Of a DNA stretch of 64,000 bases, positions 49,273 to 58,155 are shown one piece after another; within the stretch, counting starts at the first letter, position 1; each line of letters starts with the position of its first letter. The stretch comes from Pseudomonas haemolytica (GTDB lineage Bacteria > Pseudomonadota > Gammaproteobacteria > Pseudomonadales > Pseudomonadaceae), in NCBI RefSeq assembly GCF_009659625.1, contig NZ_VOIW01000004.1, positions 62,001-126,000 on the forward strand, given 5' to 3'. Under the pieces are notes generated by a model that was not told where the DNA came from, searched no databases, and saw only the letters and a program-made list of their open reading frames with translations. The position numbers were made by a program, and so were the translations under genes.

Positions 49273-49593
49273 ATGAAACGCCAATTACTCGCTACCGTCC
49301 TGTTATCCGTCCTGGCTTCCAGCGCTTTTGCCCTGCCAGCCGCCGAACAGGCCACCCCACAGAATAAAGCCCAAGCCGTACAAATTAGTCAGACCGTGGC
49401 TCGCAGCGGTTCGCAAGAAGACGAAAACCGTGACTATGCCAAAGGTGCCGTAGCTGAAAATGGCTTCAACCGCCTGCAAGAGAAAGGCCTGGTAGAAGGC
49501 GGTGCTGAACAAGCCAACAAACGCGCTTACACCGAAGGCGTTGCTGAAGGCGGTGCCGACCGTCTGCAAGAACTGCATCAAGCCCAGAGCTAA
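49273..49593 (+). CDS. Small secreted protein with repeated RLQE segments
   Basis: 106 residues from ATG 49273, which has AAGGAGC upstream. Clear signal peptide (KRQLLATVLLSVLASSAFA), then a polar mature part. The C-terminal half has imperfect repeats: VAENGFNRLQEKGLVEGGAE and VAEGGADRLQELHQ. No catalytic motif, no cysteine. Likely a periplasmic or secreted stress-type protein; I do not recognise a function. A strong terminator follows, so it is monocistronic. Confidence 0.85.
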   Translation: MKRQLLATVLLSVLASSAFALPAAEQATPQNKAQAVQISQTVARSGSQEDENRDYAKGAVAENGFNRLQEKGLVEGGAEQANKRAYTEGVAEGGADRLQELHQAQS

Positions 49594-49608
49594 GCCCGTG
49601 GTGGCCCA

Positions 49609-49641
49609 GAAAAAAGCCCGATCTGTCGATCGGGCTTTTGC
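49609..49641 (+). terminator. Terminator after the small secreted protein
   Basis: AAAAGCCCGATC and GATCGGGCTTTT form a perfect stem around TGTC, with a T-rich tail, about 16 bases after the stop. It should work in both directions. Confidence 0.93.
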
Positions 49642-49744
49642 TTTTATATAGACCGCGTCACGCCTCGCCCCTGTCAAGTTCGACGCCGGCAAAGCGCTTT
49701 TGCTAGAGTGCGTCGCTGTACTCGCTGACGAAGCCCATCCGCTC

Positions 49745-50377
49745 ATGCTGCCCCGCGCCGAACAGAAGCAACAGACTCGCCTCGCCTTGATGGACGCAGC
49801 CCGCCATCTGATGGAGTGTGGCCGTGGGTTTGGCAGCCTGAGCCTGCGCGAAGTGGCGAAGACGGCAGGTATCGTGCCCACCGGTTTCTATCGCCATTTT
49901 GCCGACATGGACCAGCTCGGGCTGGTATTGGTCAGCGAAGTCGGCCAGACCTTCCGCGCTACGATTCGCCTGGTGCGCCACAACGAGTTTGTAATGGGCG
50001 GCATTATTGATGCGTCCGTGCGCATCTTCCTCGATGTGGTCTCGGCCAACCGCTCGCAATTCCTGTTCCTGGCCCGTGAGCAGTACGGCGGTTGCCTGGC
50101 CGTACGCCAAGCCATCGGCGCCCTGCGCGAAGACATCACCCGCGACCTGGCGGCCGACCTGACGCTGATGCCAAAACTGCAGCACCTGGACGCGGAAGGC
50201 TTGCATGTGATGGCCGACCTGATCGTCAAAAGCGTGTTCGCCACCCTGCCCGATATCATCGACCCACCGGCCCATGCCCTGCCGGCCCACCTCACGCCCC
50301 AGGCGAAAATCACCCAACAACTGCGCTTTATCTTTATCGGCCTCAAGCATTGGCAAGGCCTTGGCAGCACCGAATAA
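49745..50377 (+). CDS. desT: TetR-family regulator, DesT-like
   Basis: 210 residues from ATG 49745. N-terminal helix-turn-helix (LSLREVAKTAGIVPTGFYRHF) and ligand domain with FLFLAREQYGG and IDPPAHALPAHLTPQAKI, matching what I recall of DesT, which senses saturated/unsaturated acyl-CoA balance and represses the desCB desaturase operon. In PAO1 desT (PA4890) also lies just before ureE. The desCB genes are not in this window, so the target is elsewhere or absent. Confidence 0.85.
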   Translation: MLPRAEQKQQTRLALMDAARHLMECGRGFGSLSLREVAKTAGIVPTGFYRHFADMDQLGLVLVSEVGQTFRATIRLVRHNEFVMGGIIDASVRIFLDVVSANRSQFLFLAREQYGGCLAVRQAIGALREDITRDLAADLTLMPKLQHLDAEGLHVMADLIVKSVFATLPDIIDPPAHALPAHLTPQAKITQQLRFIFIGLKHWQGLGSTE

Positions 50378-50382
50378 GCCGC

Positions 50383-50889
50383 TCAACCCGCCGTATGGAA
50401 GCGCTTGGCGGTCGTGTAGTGCTTGTTCCAGTAGCTGTTGCTCAATGAATCGATACGGATACTTTTGCCTGTACGCGGCGAATGGATGAATTGGCCTTTG
50501 CCGATATACAAGCCGACATGGCTGACTTGGCCGCGCCCGTTGCCTTTGAAAAACACTGCATCTCCGGGCTTCAACGCGCTGCGCTTAACAGTCTCCGCCG
50601 TAGAGCGGTGCATGGCCGCTGTCGTGCGGGGAATCAGCAGGTTGGCTTCGGTCTTGAACAGGTAAACCAGGAAACTGCTGCAATCAAAGCCCTGCTCCGC
50701 TGACGTGCCACCCCATTTGTAAGGTGTACCCAGCAACTCATGGGCGCGATCGATAACGTCGTCGATGGAAGCAGGCTTGATGCCTTGCAGTGAAGTTCCG
50801 AGGGTTGCGCGGGGCTGAAAGTTGGCCGATGCCGACGAAATAAAGAAGGTCAGGCTGACAAGGCATATACAAAAAATTGATCGAAACAT
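50383..50889 (-). CDS. NlpC/P60 (C40) peptidoglycan hydrolase
   Basis: Exported cell-wall endopeptidase, 168 residues: signal peptide (FRSIFCICLVSLTFFISSASA), then the NlpC/P60 domain with catalytic Cys70 in GFDCSSFLVY, His in QVSHVGLYIG and the third residue region FIHSPRTG. Convergent with desT, with stops five bases apart. Single domain, like small YafL/Spr-type enzymes. Not present at this place in PAO1 as far as I recall. Confidence 0.93.
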   Translation of the reverse strand: MFRSIFCICLVSLTFFISSASANFQPRATLGTSLQGIKPASIDDVIDRAHELLGTPYKWGGTSAEQGFDCSSFLVYLFKTEANLLIPRTTAAMHRSTAETVKRSALKPGDAVFFKGNGRGQVSHVGLYIGKGQFIHSPRTGKSIRIDSLSNSYWNKHYTTAKRFHTAG

Positions 50890-51229
50890 AATGAACGTCG
50901 CGGTGGAATTAAACAGGGCGCACAGCCTAAATAAACCTCAGGTAGTTTCATGAACGCCAAATCCTGATCGCACGTAGGACAAATCCGAAAAAGCATCAAC
51001 AAGAAAATGATGAAAGAAATTTCATCATGCCAAGAGTATCCCTCAACGAAAAACGCCCCGCTCCAGTGCTATAAATTCCGCAACGCACCAAATTGATACA
51101 CATAGAGAATTATCTGATGCCCTCTTGGGTAGCATTCCTGTACATCCCGTCAGGGAATTCCTACTCAATCCCGTGATTGGCAAGACCCTTGCTCTAGGTC
51201 TTTCATCGCTCACAGCTGGAAGCTCTCTG
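50890..51229. promoter_or_regulatory. 340-bp region between NlpC gene and ureE with a perfect hairpin
   Basis: No gene seen. ATGATGAAA (51007-51015) and TTTCATCAT (51020-51028) form a 9-bp stem with a GAAA tetraloop. The rest is comparatively AT-rich and must contain the divergent promoters of the NlpC gene and ureEFG. I could not fix -35/-10 elements. Confidence 0.55.
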
Positions 51230-51730
51230 ATGCTGGTGATCCACCGCCGAATCGCCCCCCAAGCCCTCTGGGCCGCAGAATTGCTGCTGAATTTTGAAGC
51301 GCGCAGCAAAAGCCGCCTGCGCTGTTTCAGTGCCGACGGTGAAGACGTCGGCCTATTTCTGGAGCGTGGGCAGCCGCCACTACACGATGGCGAATTCCTA
51401 CAAGCAGAAGACGGACGTGTCGTACGTGTTCGTGCCCGACCTGAACAACTGCTTCACGTCACTTGCCGCAACGCGTTTGAGCTGACCCGCGCCGCCTATC
51501 ACCTCGGCAACCGCCATGTAGCGCTGCAGGTCGGCGACGGCTGGCTGCGCCTGCTCGATGACTATGTGCTCAAGGCCATGCTTGAACAGTTGGGCGCCGA
51601 TGCGCAGACCATCGAGGCGCCGTTCCAACCGGAACACGGCGCCTACGGCGGTGGCCATCATCATTCGCGCCAGGGTGACGAAGACTTCAACTACCCGCCC
51701 AAGCTGCATCAGTTCGGCGTGCGTATATGA
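51230..51730 (+). CDS. ureE: Urease accessory protein UreE (nickel metallochaperone)
   Basis: Delivers Ni2+ to UreG/apo-urease. 166 residues from ATG 51230. N-terminal peptide-binding domain and C-terminal metal-binding domain with TRAAYHLGNRHVALQV (conserved His) and a modest His-rich tail HGAYGGGHHHSR. The upstream in-frame extension is discounted because the family begins at MLVIHRR. Overlaps ureF by 4 bases (ATGA). Confidence 0.96.
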   Translation: MLVIHRRIAPQALWAAELLLNFEARSKSRLRCFSADGEDVGLFLERGQPPLHDGEFLQAEDGRVVRVRARPEQLLHVTCRNAFELTRAAYHLGNRHVALQVGDGWLRLLDDYVLKAMLEQLGADAQTIEAPFQPEHGAYGGGHHHSRQGDEDFNYPPKLHQFGVRI

Positions 51731-52401
51731 ACCCAGCCTGGGCGCTGTTGCGCCTGGCCAGTCCGCAACTGCCGATTGGCGGCTACAGCTATTCCCAAGG
51801 CCTGGAAATGGCCGTGGAGAACGGCCGCGTGCAGGATGCGGCGAGTGCCCGGCGCTGGATCAGTGATCAGTTGCTGCTCAACCTTGCGCGTTTCGAAGCG
51901 CCGCTGCTGCTCGCCCATTGCCGCGCCGCCGTCGACCAGGATTGGGTGCAACTGGCGCAGCTGTGCGAAGAACACCGCGCCAGCCGTGAGACCCGCGAGC
52001 TGCATCAGGAGAGCCGGCAGATGGGCTATTCCCTGCAACAACTGCTCAATGGCTTGCCGGAACTGGACAGCGCCGCCCGTGAATTTCTTGAACAGTGCGG
52101 CGAACCGCACCTGGCTCTTGGCTGGGCGCTGGCCGCTCGAGCCTGGCACATCAGCCCCGACGACGCCCTCGCCGCATGGCTCTGGAGCTGGCTGGAAAAC
52201 CAACTCGCGGTATTGATGAAAACCCTGCCACTGGGCCAGCAAGCCGCCCAGCGCCTGACCAGCGAACTGCTACCGCTGCTGCAACAAGCCCAGCAGGACG
52301 CCGGCCGCATCGCCCCCCAGCATTTGGGCAGCGCCGCCTTCGGCCTGTCCCTGGCATGCATGGCCCACGAGCGCCAGTACAGCCGCCTGTTCCGCTCCTA
52401 G
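51727..52401 (+). CDS. ureF: Urease accessory protein UreF
   Basis: GTPase-regulating subunit of the UreDFG maturation complex. 224 residues, all-helical: LLRLASPQLPIGGYSYSQGLE at the N-terminus and ELLPLLQQAQQ near the C-terminus are typical. Translationally coupled to ureE; ureG begins 24 bases later with its own TTGGAG ribosome site. Confidence 0.96.
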   Translation: MNPAWALLRLASPQLPIGGYSYSQGLEMAVENGRVQDAASARRWISDQLLLNLARFEAPLLLAHCRAAVDQDWVQLAQLCEEHRASRETRELHQESRQMGYSLQQLLNGLPELDSAAREFLEQCGEPHLALGWALAARAWHISPDDALAAWLWSWLENQLAVLMKTLPLGQQAAQRLTSELLPLLQQAQQDAGRIAPQHLGSAAFGLSLACMAHERQYSRLFRS

Positions 52402-52425
52402 GAGCACTTAATTTTGGAGAAACAC

Positions 52426-53040
52426 ATGAACACTCAACCCCTGCGCGTTGGAATCGGCGGCCCGGTGGGCTCTGGCAAGACCGCCCTGACCCTGGCCCTG
52501 TGCCTGGCCCTGCGCGATCGCTACAACCTGGCGGTCGTTACCAACGATATCTATACCCGCGAAGATGCCGATTTCCTGGTGCGCAACCAGGCCCTGGCGC
52601 CGGAGCGCATCATCGGCGTGGAGACCGGCGGCTGCCCGCACACGGCGATTCGCGAAGATGCCTCGATCAACCTGGAGGCCGTTGACCAACTCAACCGCCG
52701 CTTCCCTGGCCTGGACCTGATCCTGGTGGAGTCCGGCGGTGACAACCTGTCGGCCACCTTCAGCCCGGAGCTGTCGGACCTGACCATCTATGTGATCGAT
52801 GTCTCCGCCGGCGACAAGCTGCCACGCAAGGGCGGGCCCGGAATTTGCAAATCCGACCTGCTGGTGATCAACAAGATCGACCTGGCCCCACTGGTGGGCG
52901 CTTCGCTGGAACTGATGAACAGCGACACCCAACGCATGCGCAACGGCAAACCTTTTGTGTTCAGCAACCAGAAAACCGGGGTCGGCCTGGATGACATCGT
53001 CGCGTTCATCGAACGCCAGGGCCTGCTGACCGCCGCCTGA
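52426..53040 (+). CDS. ureG: Urease accessory GTPase UreG
   Basis: SIMIBI-class GTPase powering nickel insertion. 204 residues from ATG 52426. P-loop GGPVGSGKT (11-19), nickel-binding CPH in [15 protein letters not shown], switch [15 protein letters not shown], and guanine-specificity NKID. Full length. Followed by a HupE/UreJ permease after 22 bases. Confidence 0.98.
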   Translation: MNTQPLRVGIGGPVGSGKTALTLALCLALRDRYNLAVVTNDIYTREDADFLVRNQALAPERIIGVETGGCPHTAIREDASINLEAVDQLNRRFPGLDLILVESGGDNLSATFSPELSDLTIYVIDVSAGDKLPRKGGPGICKSDLLVINKIDLAPLVGASLELMNSDTQRMRNGKPFVFSNQKTGVGLDDIVAFIERQGLLTAA

Positions 53041-53062
53041 TCAACCCATAAGGAACCTGTTC

Positions 53063-53635
53063 ATGAGCCTCAACAAACTTCTCGCCGCCGCCGCGCTGCT
53101 GCTCGCCCCCGCCCTGGCGTTCGCCCATCCGGGCCACGGCGACAATGGCCTTGTGGCCGGTATCAGCCACCCGCTGGGCGGTCTCGATCACTTGCTGGCC
53201 ATGGTTGCGGTCGGCCTCTGGGCTGCCCAGCAGAACGGCACCGCGCGCTGGGCCCTGCCGTGCACCTTTGTCGGCACCATGCTGATCGGCGGCATGCTCG
53301 GTTTTGAAGGCCTGCAATTGCCGGCGCTGGAAAGCGGGATTGCCGCGTCGGTGCTGGCCCTGGGCCTGGCGGTGGCGCTGGCGGTGCGTCCGCCACTGTT
53401 CCTGGCCGTGGGTGCCACGGCGTTGTTTGCGTTGTTCCATGGTGTTGCCCATGGTTTGGAACTGCCAGACATGTCCAGCCCTTGGGCGTATGCCGCTGGG
53501 TTTGTCGGTGCGACCGCGGTATTGCATGCCGCCGGTTATGCGGTGGTGCGCTTTCTGCCGGTTGCTGCGGCGCCGTTGGTGCGGGTGGCTGGGGCGGCTT
53601 CGGCGGCGACTGGGGTTTGGCTGCTCGCCAGCTAA
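53063..53635 (+). CDS. ureJ: HupE/UreJ family nickel permease
   Basis: 190 residues: signal peptide ending AFA-HPGHGDNG, a His-rich new N-terminus, then HPLGGLDHLLAMVAVGLWAAQ (metal-binding HPxxGxDH signature) and FALFHGVAHGLELP; six further hydrophobic helices. Inner-membrane Ni2+ uptake for urease is inferred from family and operon. Last gene of ureEFGJ. Confidence 0.94.
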   Translation: MSLNKLLAAAALLLAPALAFAHPGHGDNGLVAGISHPLGGLDHLLAMVAVGLWAAQQNGTARWALPCTFVGTMLIGGMLGFEGLQLPALESGIAASVLALGLAVALAVRPPLFLAVGATALFALFHGVAHGLELPDMSSPWAYAAGFVGATAVLHAAGYAVVRFLPVAAAPLVRVAGAASAATGVWLLAS

Positions 53636-53639
53636 AAGT

Positions 53640-53714
53640 GACAAGCTGCAAGCGACAAGTAAGGGCAGCTCGGCTTTTACTTGCCGCTTGCAGCTGAAAA
53701 CTTAGAGCTGCCCT
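53640..53714. repeat. Second-family repeat with nested inverted repeats after ureJ
   Basis: ACAAGCTGCAAGCGACAAGT pairs imperfectly with ACTTGCCGCTTGCAGCT, as at 41631. A further perfect 10-bp pair, AGGGCAGCTC (53662-53671) and GAGCTGCCCT (53705-53714), interlocks with it, so two alternative hairpins are possible. Confidence 0.8.
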
Positions 53715-53762
53715 CATCTGCTACCATGCGCGCCTACACCCCTGCCGTGACGACGCCAGCCA

Positions 53763-54881
53763 ATGCCCATCGCTTCTCAGCCCGCTTTGAACACCGTGCT
53801 CACGCACTTCCACGACCTGATCGTGCCCCTCTGGCAAGGCCCAGGCTGGAATGCCGACCTGGCACTGCCCTTCGAGGCACTGGACGCCGACCACCAGCCA
53901 CTCCCCCCGCAACGCTATCGCGCCATGGCCTGCGCCCGGCAGTTGTACCTGTTCGCCAGCCTGATCGGTGAGCCCGGCGCGGCCTTTGCCGAAGAACGCG
54001 CGGCGGCGCTGTTCCGTTCCCTGCAACGGCACTTCCACGATGCCGAGCACGGTGGCTGGTTCTACAGCGTCGACCCCACCGGCCAACCGCTGGACAAACG
54101 CAAAGACCTCTACACCCACGCCTTCATCATCTTTGCCTGTGCCCATTACTGGGCCAAGGTGCGTGAACCGTTGGTGGAATCGGTGCTCAATGCCGCCTTG
54201 GAAGTCGTCGCCCAGCGCTTTGCCACGGGAGATGACCTGTATGAAGCCGTGCTGGAGCGTAACTGGACCTCTCTGGATTCCGGGCCGTTGCAAAACCCGT
54301 TGATGCACCTGGCCGAAAGTTTCCTTGCCACCCTTGCGGTGCGTGAAGATGCCGACGTACAGGCGGCCTTGCTGGCATTGGCGACGGCCATGCAGCAACG
54401 CTTCATCGACCGCGAGCATGGCGTGATGATGGAAAAACCCGTGGGCGCTGTGGATAACTGGTTTGAGCCGGGGCACCAGTTCGAATGGTTCTTTTTGCTG
54501 GAATCGTCAGATGTACTGCGCGGCACACCGCTGCATGCATCGCTGACACGGGCATTTGCCTATGCCGAACAAACGGGTGTGGATAAGTTGAGCGGTGCGG
54601 TCAGTGGCATGCTCGCACTGGATGGCACGGTGCGCGACGGCACCCAACGCATCTGGGCCCAGGCCGAGTACCTGCGAGCGCTGACCTTGCGGCCGGGCAG
54701 TGAAGCGGCGTTGCAGCGCCAGTTGCTGGCGTTGCAACAGCACTTCCTGCATGCAAAGGGTTGGCATGAATGCCTGGATGCCCAGGGCACGGTGAGTCGA
54801 CGGGACATGCCATCGACTACGCCGTATCACTTGGCGACCTGCTATCAGGGCCTCACGCGATCCACTTGCGATCCCCAGTAA
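53763..54881 (+). CDS. AGE family sugar epimerase/isomerase
   Basis: 372 residues, (alpha/alpha)6-barrel. Motifs LYTHAFIIFACAHYW, RNWTSLDSGPLQNPLMHLAESFLA, WFEPGHQFEWFFLLE and RIWAQAEYLRAL contain the conserved His, Glu and Arg of N-acylglucosamine 2-epimerase / mannose isomerase enzymes. Cytosolic sugar isomerase; substrate not decided (mannose-fructose isomerisation is common in Pseudomonas). Its last 29 bases overlap the convergent CDF gene. Confidence 0.9.
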   Translation: MPIASQPALNTVLTHFHDLIVPLWQGPGWNADLALPFEALDADHQPLPPQRYRAMACARQLYLFASLIGEPGAAFAEERAAALFRSLQRHFHDAEHGGWFYSVDPTGQPLDKRKDLYTHAFIIFACAHYWAKVREPLVESVLNAALEVVAQRFATGDDLYEAVLERNWTSLDSGPLQNPLMHLAESFLATLAVREDADVQAALLALATAMQQRFIDREHGVMMEKPVGAVDNWFEPGHQFEWFFLLESSDVLRGTPLHASLTRAFAYAEQTGVDKLSGAVSGMLALDGTVRDGTQRIWAQAEYLRALTLRPGSEAALQRQLLALQQHFLHAKGWHECLDAQGTVSRRDMPSTTPYHLATCYQGLTRSTCDPQ

Positions 54882-55758
54882 AACTGATCGTCAACCAACG
54901 CGCCGCATCCGGCGTGCCCAGCCCTGTGGATATTTCTTCGCGCAGCCCGTCGAGGGTGGCGACCTTATCCACCGGGTAGTCCGCAGGCAACACCACATGA
55001 ATCTCGATAAACCGCGCCCGCCCGTGCTTCTGCACATAGGAGACGTAGTCGTCGAAACCATGCTTGGCCTGCGCTGCGTCCATCACTTCGCGCACTTTGT
55101 CGTCCAAGTGATCCGGGGCGATGCCCAGCACTTCGCGCAACGCCGGGCGCAGGATCTTGAACGCCGGCGCCAGCATGCTCAGGGCCAGCAGGATCAGGAT
55201 CAACGGGTCGACATACACCGCCCACTCGCCGTAGCCCTGGGACTTGAGCAACAGCGCGGCCAGAAAGCTGATCAACAGGCCCACCGACAGCATCGCGTCC
55301 ACCAGCCAGCTGATGTTGTCGAATTGGATCAGCGACGACTTGAGCGTGCGGTTGCGGTAGCGCACATAGAAGAAGTAGGCGAACTCAACGACAGTAAACA
55401 CCGCCGCATAAATGATCACCAACCCCAACTCGATCTCGCGCCCGCCATTGATAATGCCGAACACGCCATTGAGGAACGCGTAGATAGCGATCAACAGCAG
55501 GAAACTGCCTTCGATCAGCAGCACCATCGGCTCCAGGTGCCAATAGCCGAACTGGAAACGCTCGTTGCTTTTCTTGGCGATCAGCTTGGCCGTGATCAGC
55601 ATCAACACCTTGATGGCGGTGGCGATCAGCGAGAAAAAGCCGTCGAACAGAATGGATTGGGCGCCAGATATCACACCCGTGACAATCCCGGCGATCGCCA
55701 CAGCGAACATCAGGATGGTCGATTGTTTGAGCAGTGCCTGCTCACCTCGGTTACTCAC
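54853..55758 (-). CDS. Cation diffusion facilitator (CDF) metal transporter
   Basis: 301 residues, about six helices. TM2 ILFDGFFSLIATAIKV and TM5 ISWLVDAMLSVGLLIS carry the metal-site aspartates, and the C-terminal cytoplasmic domain (IEIHVVLPADYPVD) is typical. Exports divalent cations such as Zn2+, Fe2+ or Mn2+ in exchange for protons. I chose GTG 55758 because GGGAGG lies just before it; an upstream GTG or ATG would extend it by 11 residues. Confidence 0.9.
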   Translation of the reverse strand: MSNRGEQALLKQSTILMFAVAIAGIVTGVISGAQSILFDGFFSLIATAIKVLMLITAKLIAKKSNERFQFGYWHLEPMVLLIEGSFLLLIAIYAFLNGVFGIINGGREIELGLVIIYAAVFTVVEFAYFFYVRYRNRTLKSSLIQFDNISWLVDAMLSVGLLISFLAALLLKSQGYGEWAVYVDPLILILLALSMLAPAFKILRPALREVLGIAPDHLDDKVREVMDAAQAKHGFDDYVSYVQKHGRARFIEIHVVLPADYPVDKVATLDGLREEISTGLGTPDAARWLTISFTGDRKWIA

Positions 55759-55847
55759 ATTTCCTCCCGTCAAAACCTTTAAACCGCACATTGCGGTGGG
55801 GTTTCAGGAGCGGAGTGTACCTTATGGCCTGTTTTTTGGCCGATTTG

Positions 55848-55879
55848 CAGCCATCGGGAGCTTGCCCTCGATGGCTGCG
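55848..55879 (-). terminator. Hairpin between SDR and CDF genes
   Basis: GCAGCCATCG and CGATGGCTGC are perfect 10-bp arms around GGAGCTTGCCCT, about 16 bases after the SDR stop on the minus strand. The loop resembles the core of the REP elements. It may end the SDR transcript. Confidence 0.65.
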
Positions 55880-55894
55880 TCGCGGTGTTAAGCC

Positions 55895-56743
<849 letters not shown>

Positions 56744-56820
56744 TCACGCCTCACTGATCAATTTTTAACCAACCTGGGCAAAGCCTTATACACCGTGGCT
56801 TGCAGCCATATGCGCGCAGG

Positions 56821-57322
56821 TTATCCACAGCTGCGCCCACAGTCTTTGGGGGCAAGTGCAAATTGCTCTGAGCCGCTGTGTACAAGGCTTTCAGGCGGTT
56901 TTAGAAAGTTTTTTGCTTGACCTGGGCAGGGCCATATGTAGCCCCTGACAAATTCGGAAAAACACAACGATGGCTCCAGGCCAGTCATTCCGGCCTCTAC
57001 GAGGGTCTTTCCAGAGTTTAGTCACAGACTTATCCACAGGTTAAGCGTACATATTCCCGTCATATACCTGTGTCTTTAAACAGGTTGACAAACCCCTCGA
57101 AGGGTCGCGAAAAAGCTGCTGGTCAAAAAACAACCTCCACGCTGTAAGCCACGTATTTAAAGGCTTACAGCCAGCTACTCCCACGTTACCCACAGCCGGT
57201 TCCACAGTGGATGGGGACAAGTCAAAACTGTGACAAAACAGGGATTTGCGGCGGCTATATGTCGCGCTTTGGAGGGTGGCTGGATTTGTTTTCCACAATT
57301 TGAAGAACGCGCTTGTGGATCA
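56821..57322. other. Cluster of DnaA-box-like sequences in a gene-free region
   Basis: The 780 bases 56660-57438 hold no credible gene. TTATCCACA occurs twice exactly (56821-56829, 57030-57038). Three single-mismatch forms are TTACCCACA (57186-57194), TTTTCCACA (57289-57297) and, on the minus strand, TGATCCACA (57314-57322). An AT-rich tract (GTTTTAGAAAGTTTTTTGC) begins near 56898. Chance would give about 0.1 such 9-mers in 500 bp on both strands. Possible DnaA-titration site or origin-like element; no dnaA or rpmH nearby. Confidence 0.55.
57066..57171. promoter_or_regulatory. Inverted repeats inside the DnaA-box region
   Basis: ACCTGT (57066-57071) with ACAGGT (57080-57085), and a perfect 10-bp pair GCTGTAAGCC (57141-57150) with GGCTTACAGC (57162-57171) separated by 11 bases. 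No known regulator recognised. Confidence 0.5.
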
Positions 57323-57330
57323 CACAAAAC

Positions 57331-57422
57331 AAATGTGGGAGGGGGCTTGCTCCCGATAGCGGTGTGTCAGTTTCAGAAGTGCTGACTGACAAATCGCTAT
57401 CGGGAGCAAGCCCCCTCCCACA
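57331..57422. repeat. REPIN 8, downstream of livF
   Basis: Inverted GTGGGAGGGGGCTTGCTCCC pair, spacer about 50 bases, just past the livF stop (which is at 57439 on the minus strand) and adjoining the DnaA-box cluster. Confidence 0.96.
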
Positions 57423-57438
57423 GGGTACTGAGTACTAG

Positions 57439-58155
57439 TTAGTGACCGCCAAGATAGGCGTTGCGCACTTCCTCGTTCACCAGCAACTCCTTGCCGGTAC
57501 CCGTCAGGCGAATCTCGCCGTTGACCATCACGTACGCCCGATCCGACAAGCGCAGCGCATGGTTGGCATTCTGCTCCACCAAGAAGATAGTCATCCCGGT
57601 GGACGCCAGCTCGCGCAGGGTGGAGAAGATCTGCTTCACCACAATCGGCGCCAAGCCCAGGCTCGGCTCGTCCAGCAGCAACAGCTTGGGCCGGCTCATC
57701 AGCGCACGGGCGATGGCGAGCATTTGCTGCTCGCCGCCAGACATGGTCATGGCCCGCTGGTTGCGCCGCTCCTTGAGCCGTGGGAACAGCTCGAACATAC
57801 GCTGCATGTCCTCGCTGGCGAACTTGTCGCCTATGGGAATGGTGCCCATCAGCAGGTTTTCCTCGACGGTCATGTCGGGGAACACCCGCCGCCCTTCCGG
57901 CGACTGCGCGATGCCGTTGGAGGCGATGTAGTGAGACGACTTGTGGGTAATGTCGACGCCGTTGTAGAGGATCTGCCCCGACTCGGCCCGAGGCTGGCCG
58001 AAGATCGACATCAGCAGCGTGGATTTACCCGCGCCGTTGGAGCCGATCAGGCTGACGGTTTCGCCTTCGTTGATGTGCAGCGAGACTTTTTTCAGGGCCT
58101 GGATCGGGCCGTAGAACACGTCCAGGTCCTTCATTTCGAGGATGGGTCCGCTCAT
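57439..58155 (-). CDS. livF: Branched-chain amino-acid ABC transporter ATPase LivF
   Basis: 238 residues from ATG 58155. Walker A GSNGAGKS, IAQSPEGRRVFPDMTVEENL, signature MSGGEQQMLAIARAL, Walker B LLLLDEPSLGL. Overlaps livG by 4 bases (ATGA). Last gene of the livKHMGF set. A long in-frame upstream extension through livG is not believed. Confidence 0.96.
   Translation of the reverse strand: MSGPILEMKDLDVFYGPIQALKKVSLHINEGETVSLIGSNGAGKSTLLMSIFGQPRAESGQILYNGVDITHKSSHYIASNGIAQSPEGRRVFPDMTVEENLLMGTIPIGDKFASEDMQRMFELFPRLKERRNQRAMTMSGGEQQMLAIARALMSRPKLLLLDEPSLGLAPIVVKQIFSTLRELASTGMTIFLVEQNANHALRLSDRAYVMVNGEIRLTGTGKELLVNEEVRNAYLGGH

Noticed and set aside
57198..57213. parS-like GGTTCCACAGTGGATG in the DnaA-box region
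   Set aside because: The palindrome has the wrong centre and two flank mismatches compared with TGTTCCACGTGGAACA.
57041..57298. 85-residue minus-strand frame in the DnaA-box region
   Set aside because: No ribosome site, unusual composition, and it spans several box and inverted-repeat sequences; not credible as a gene.
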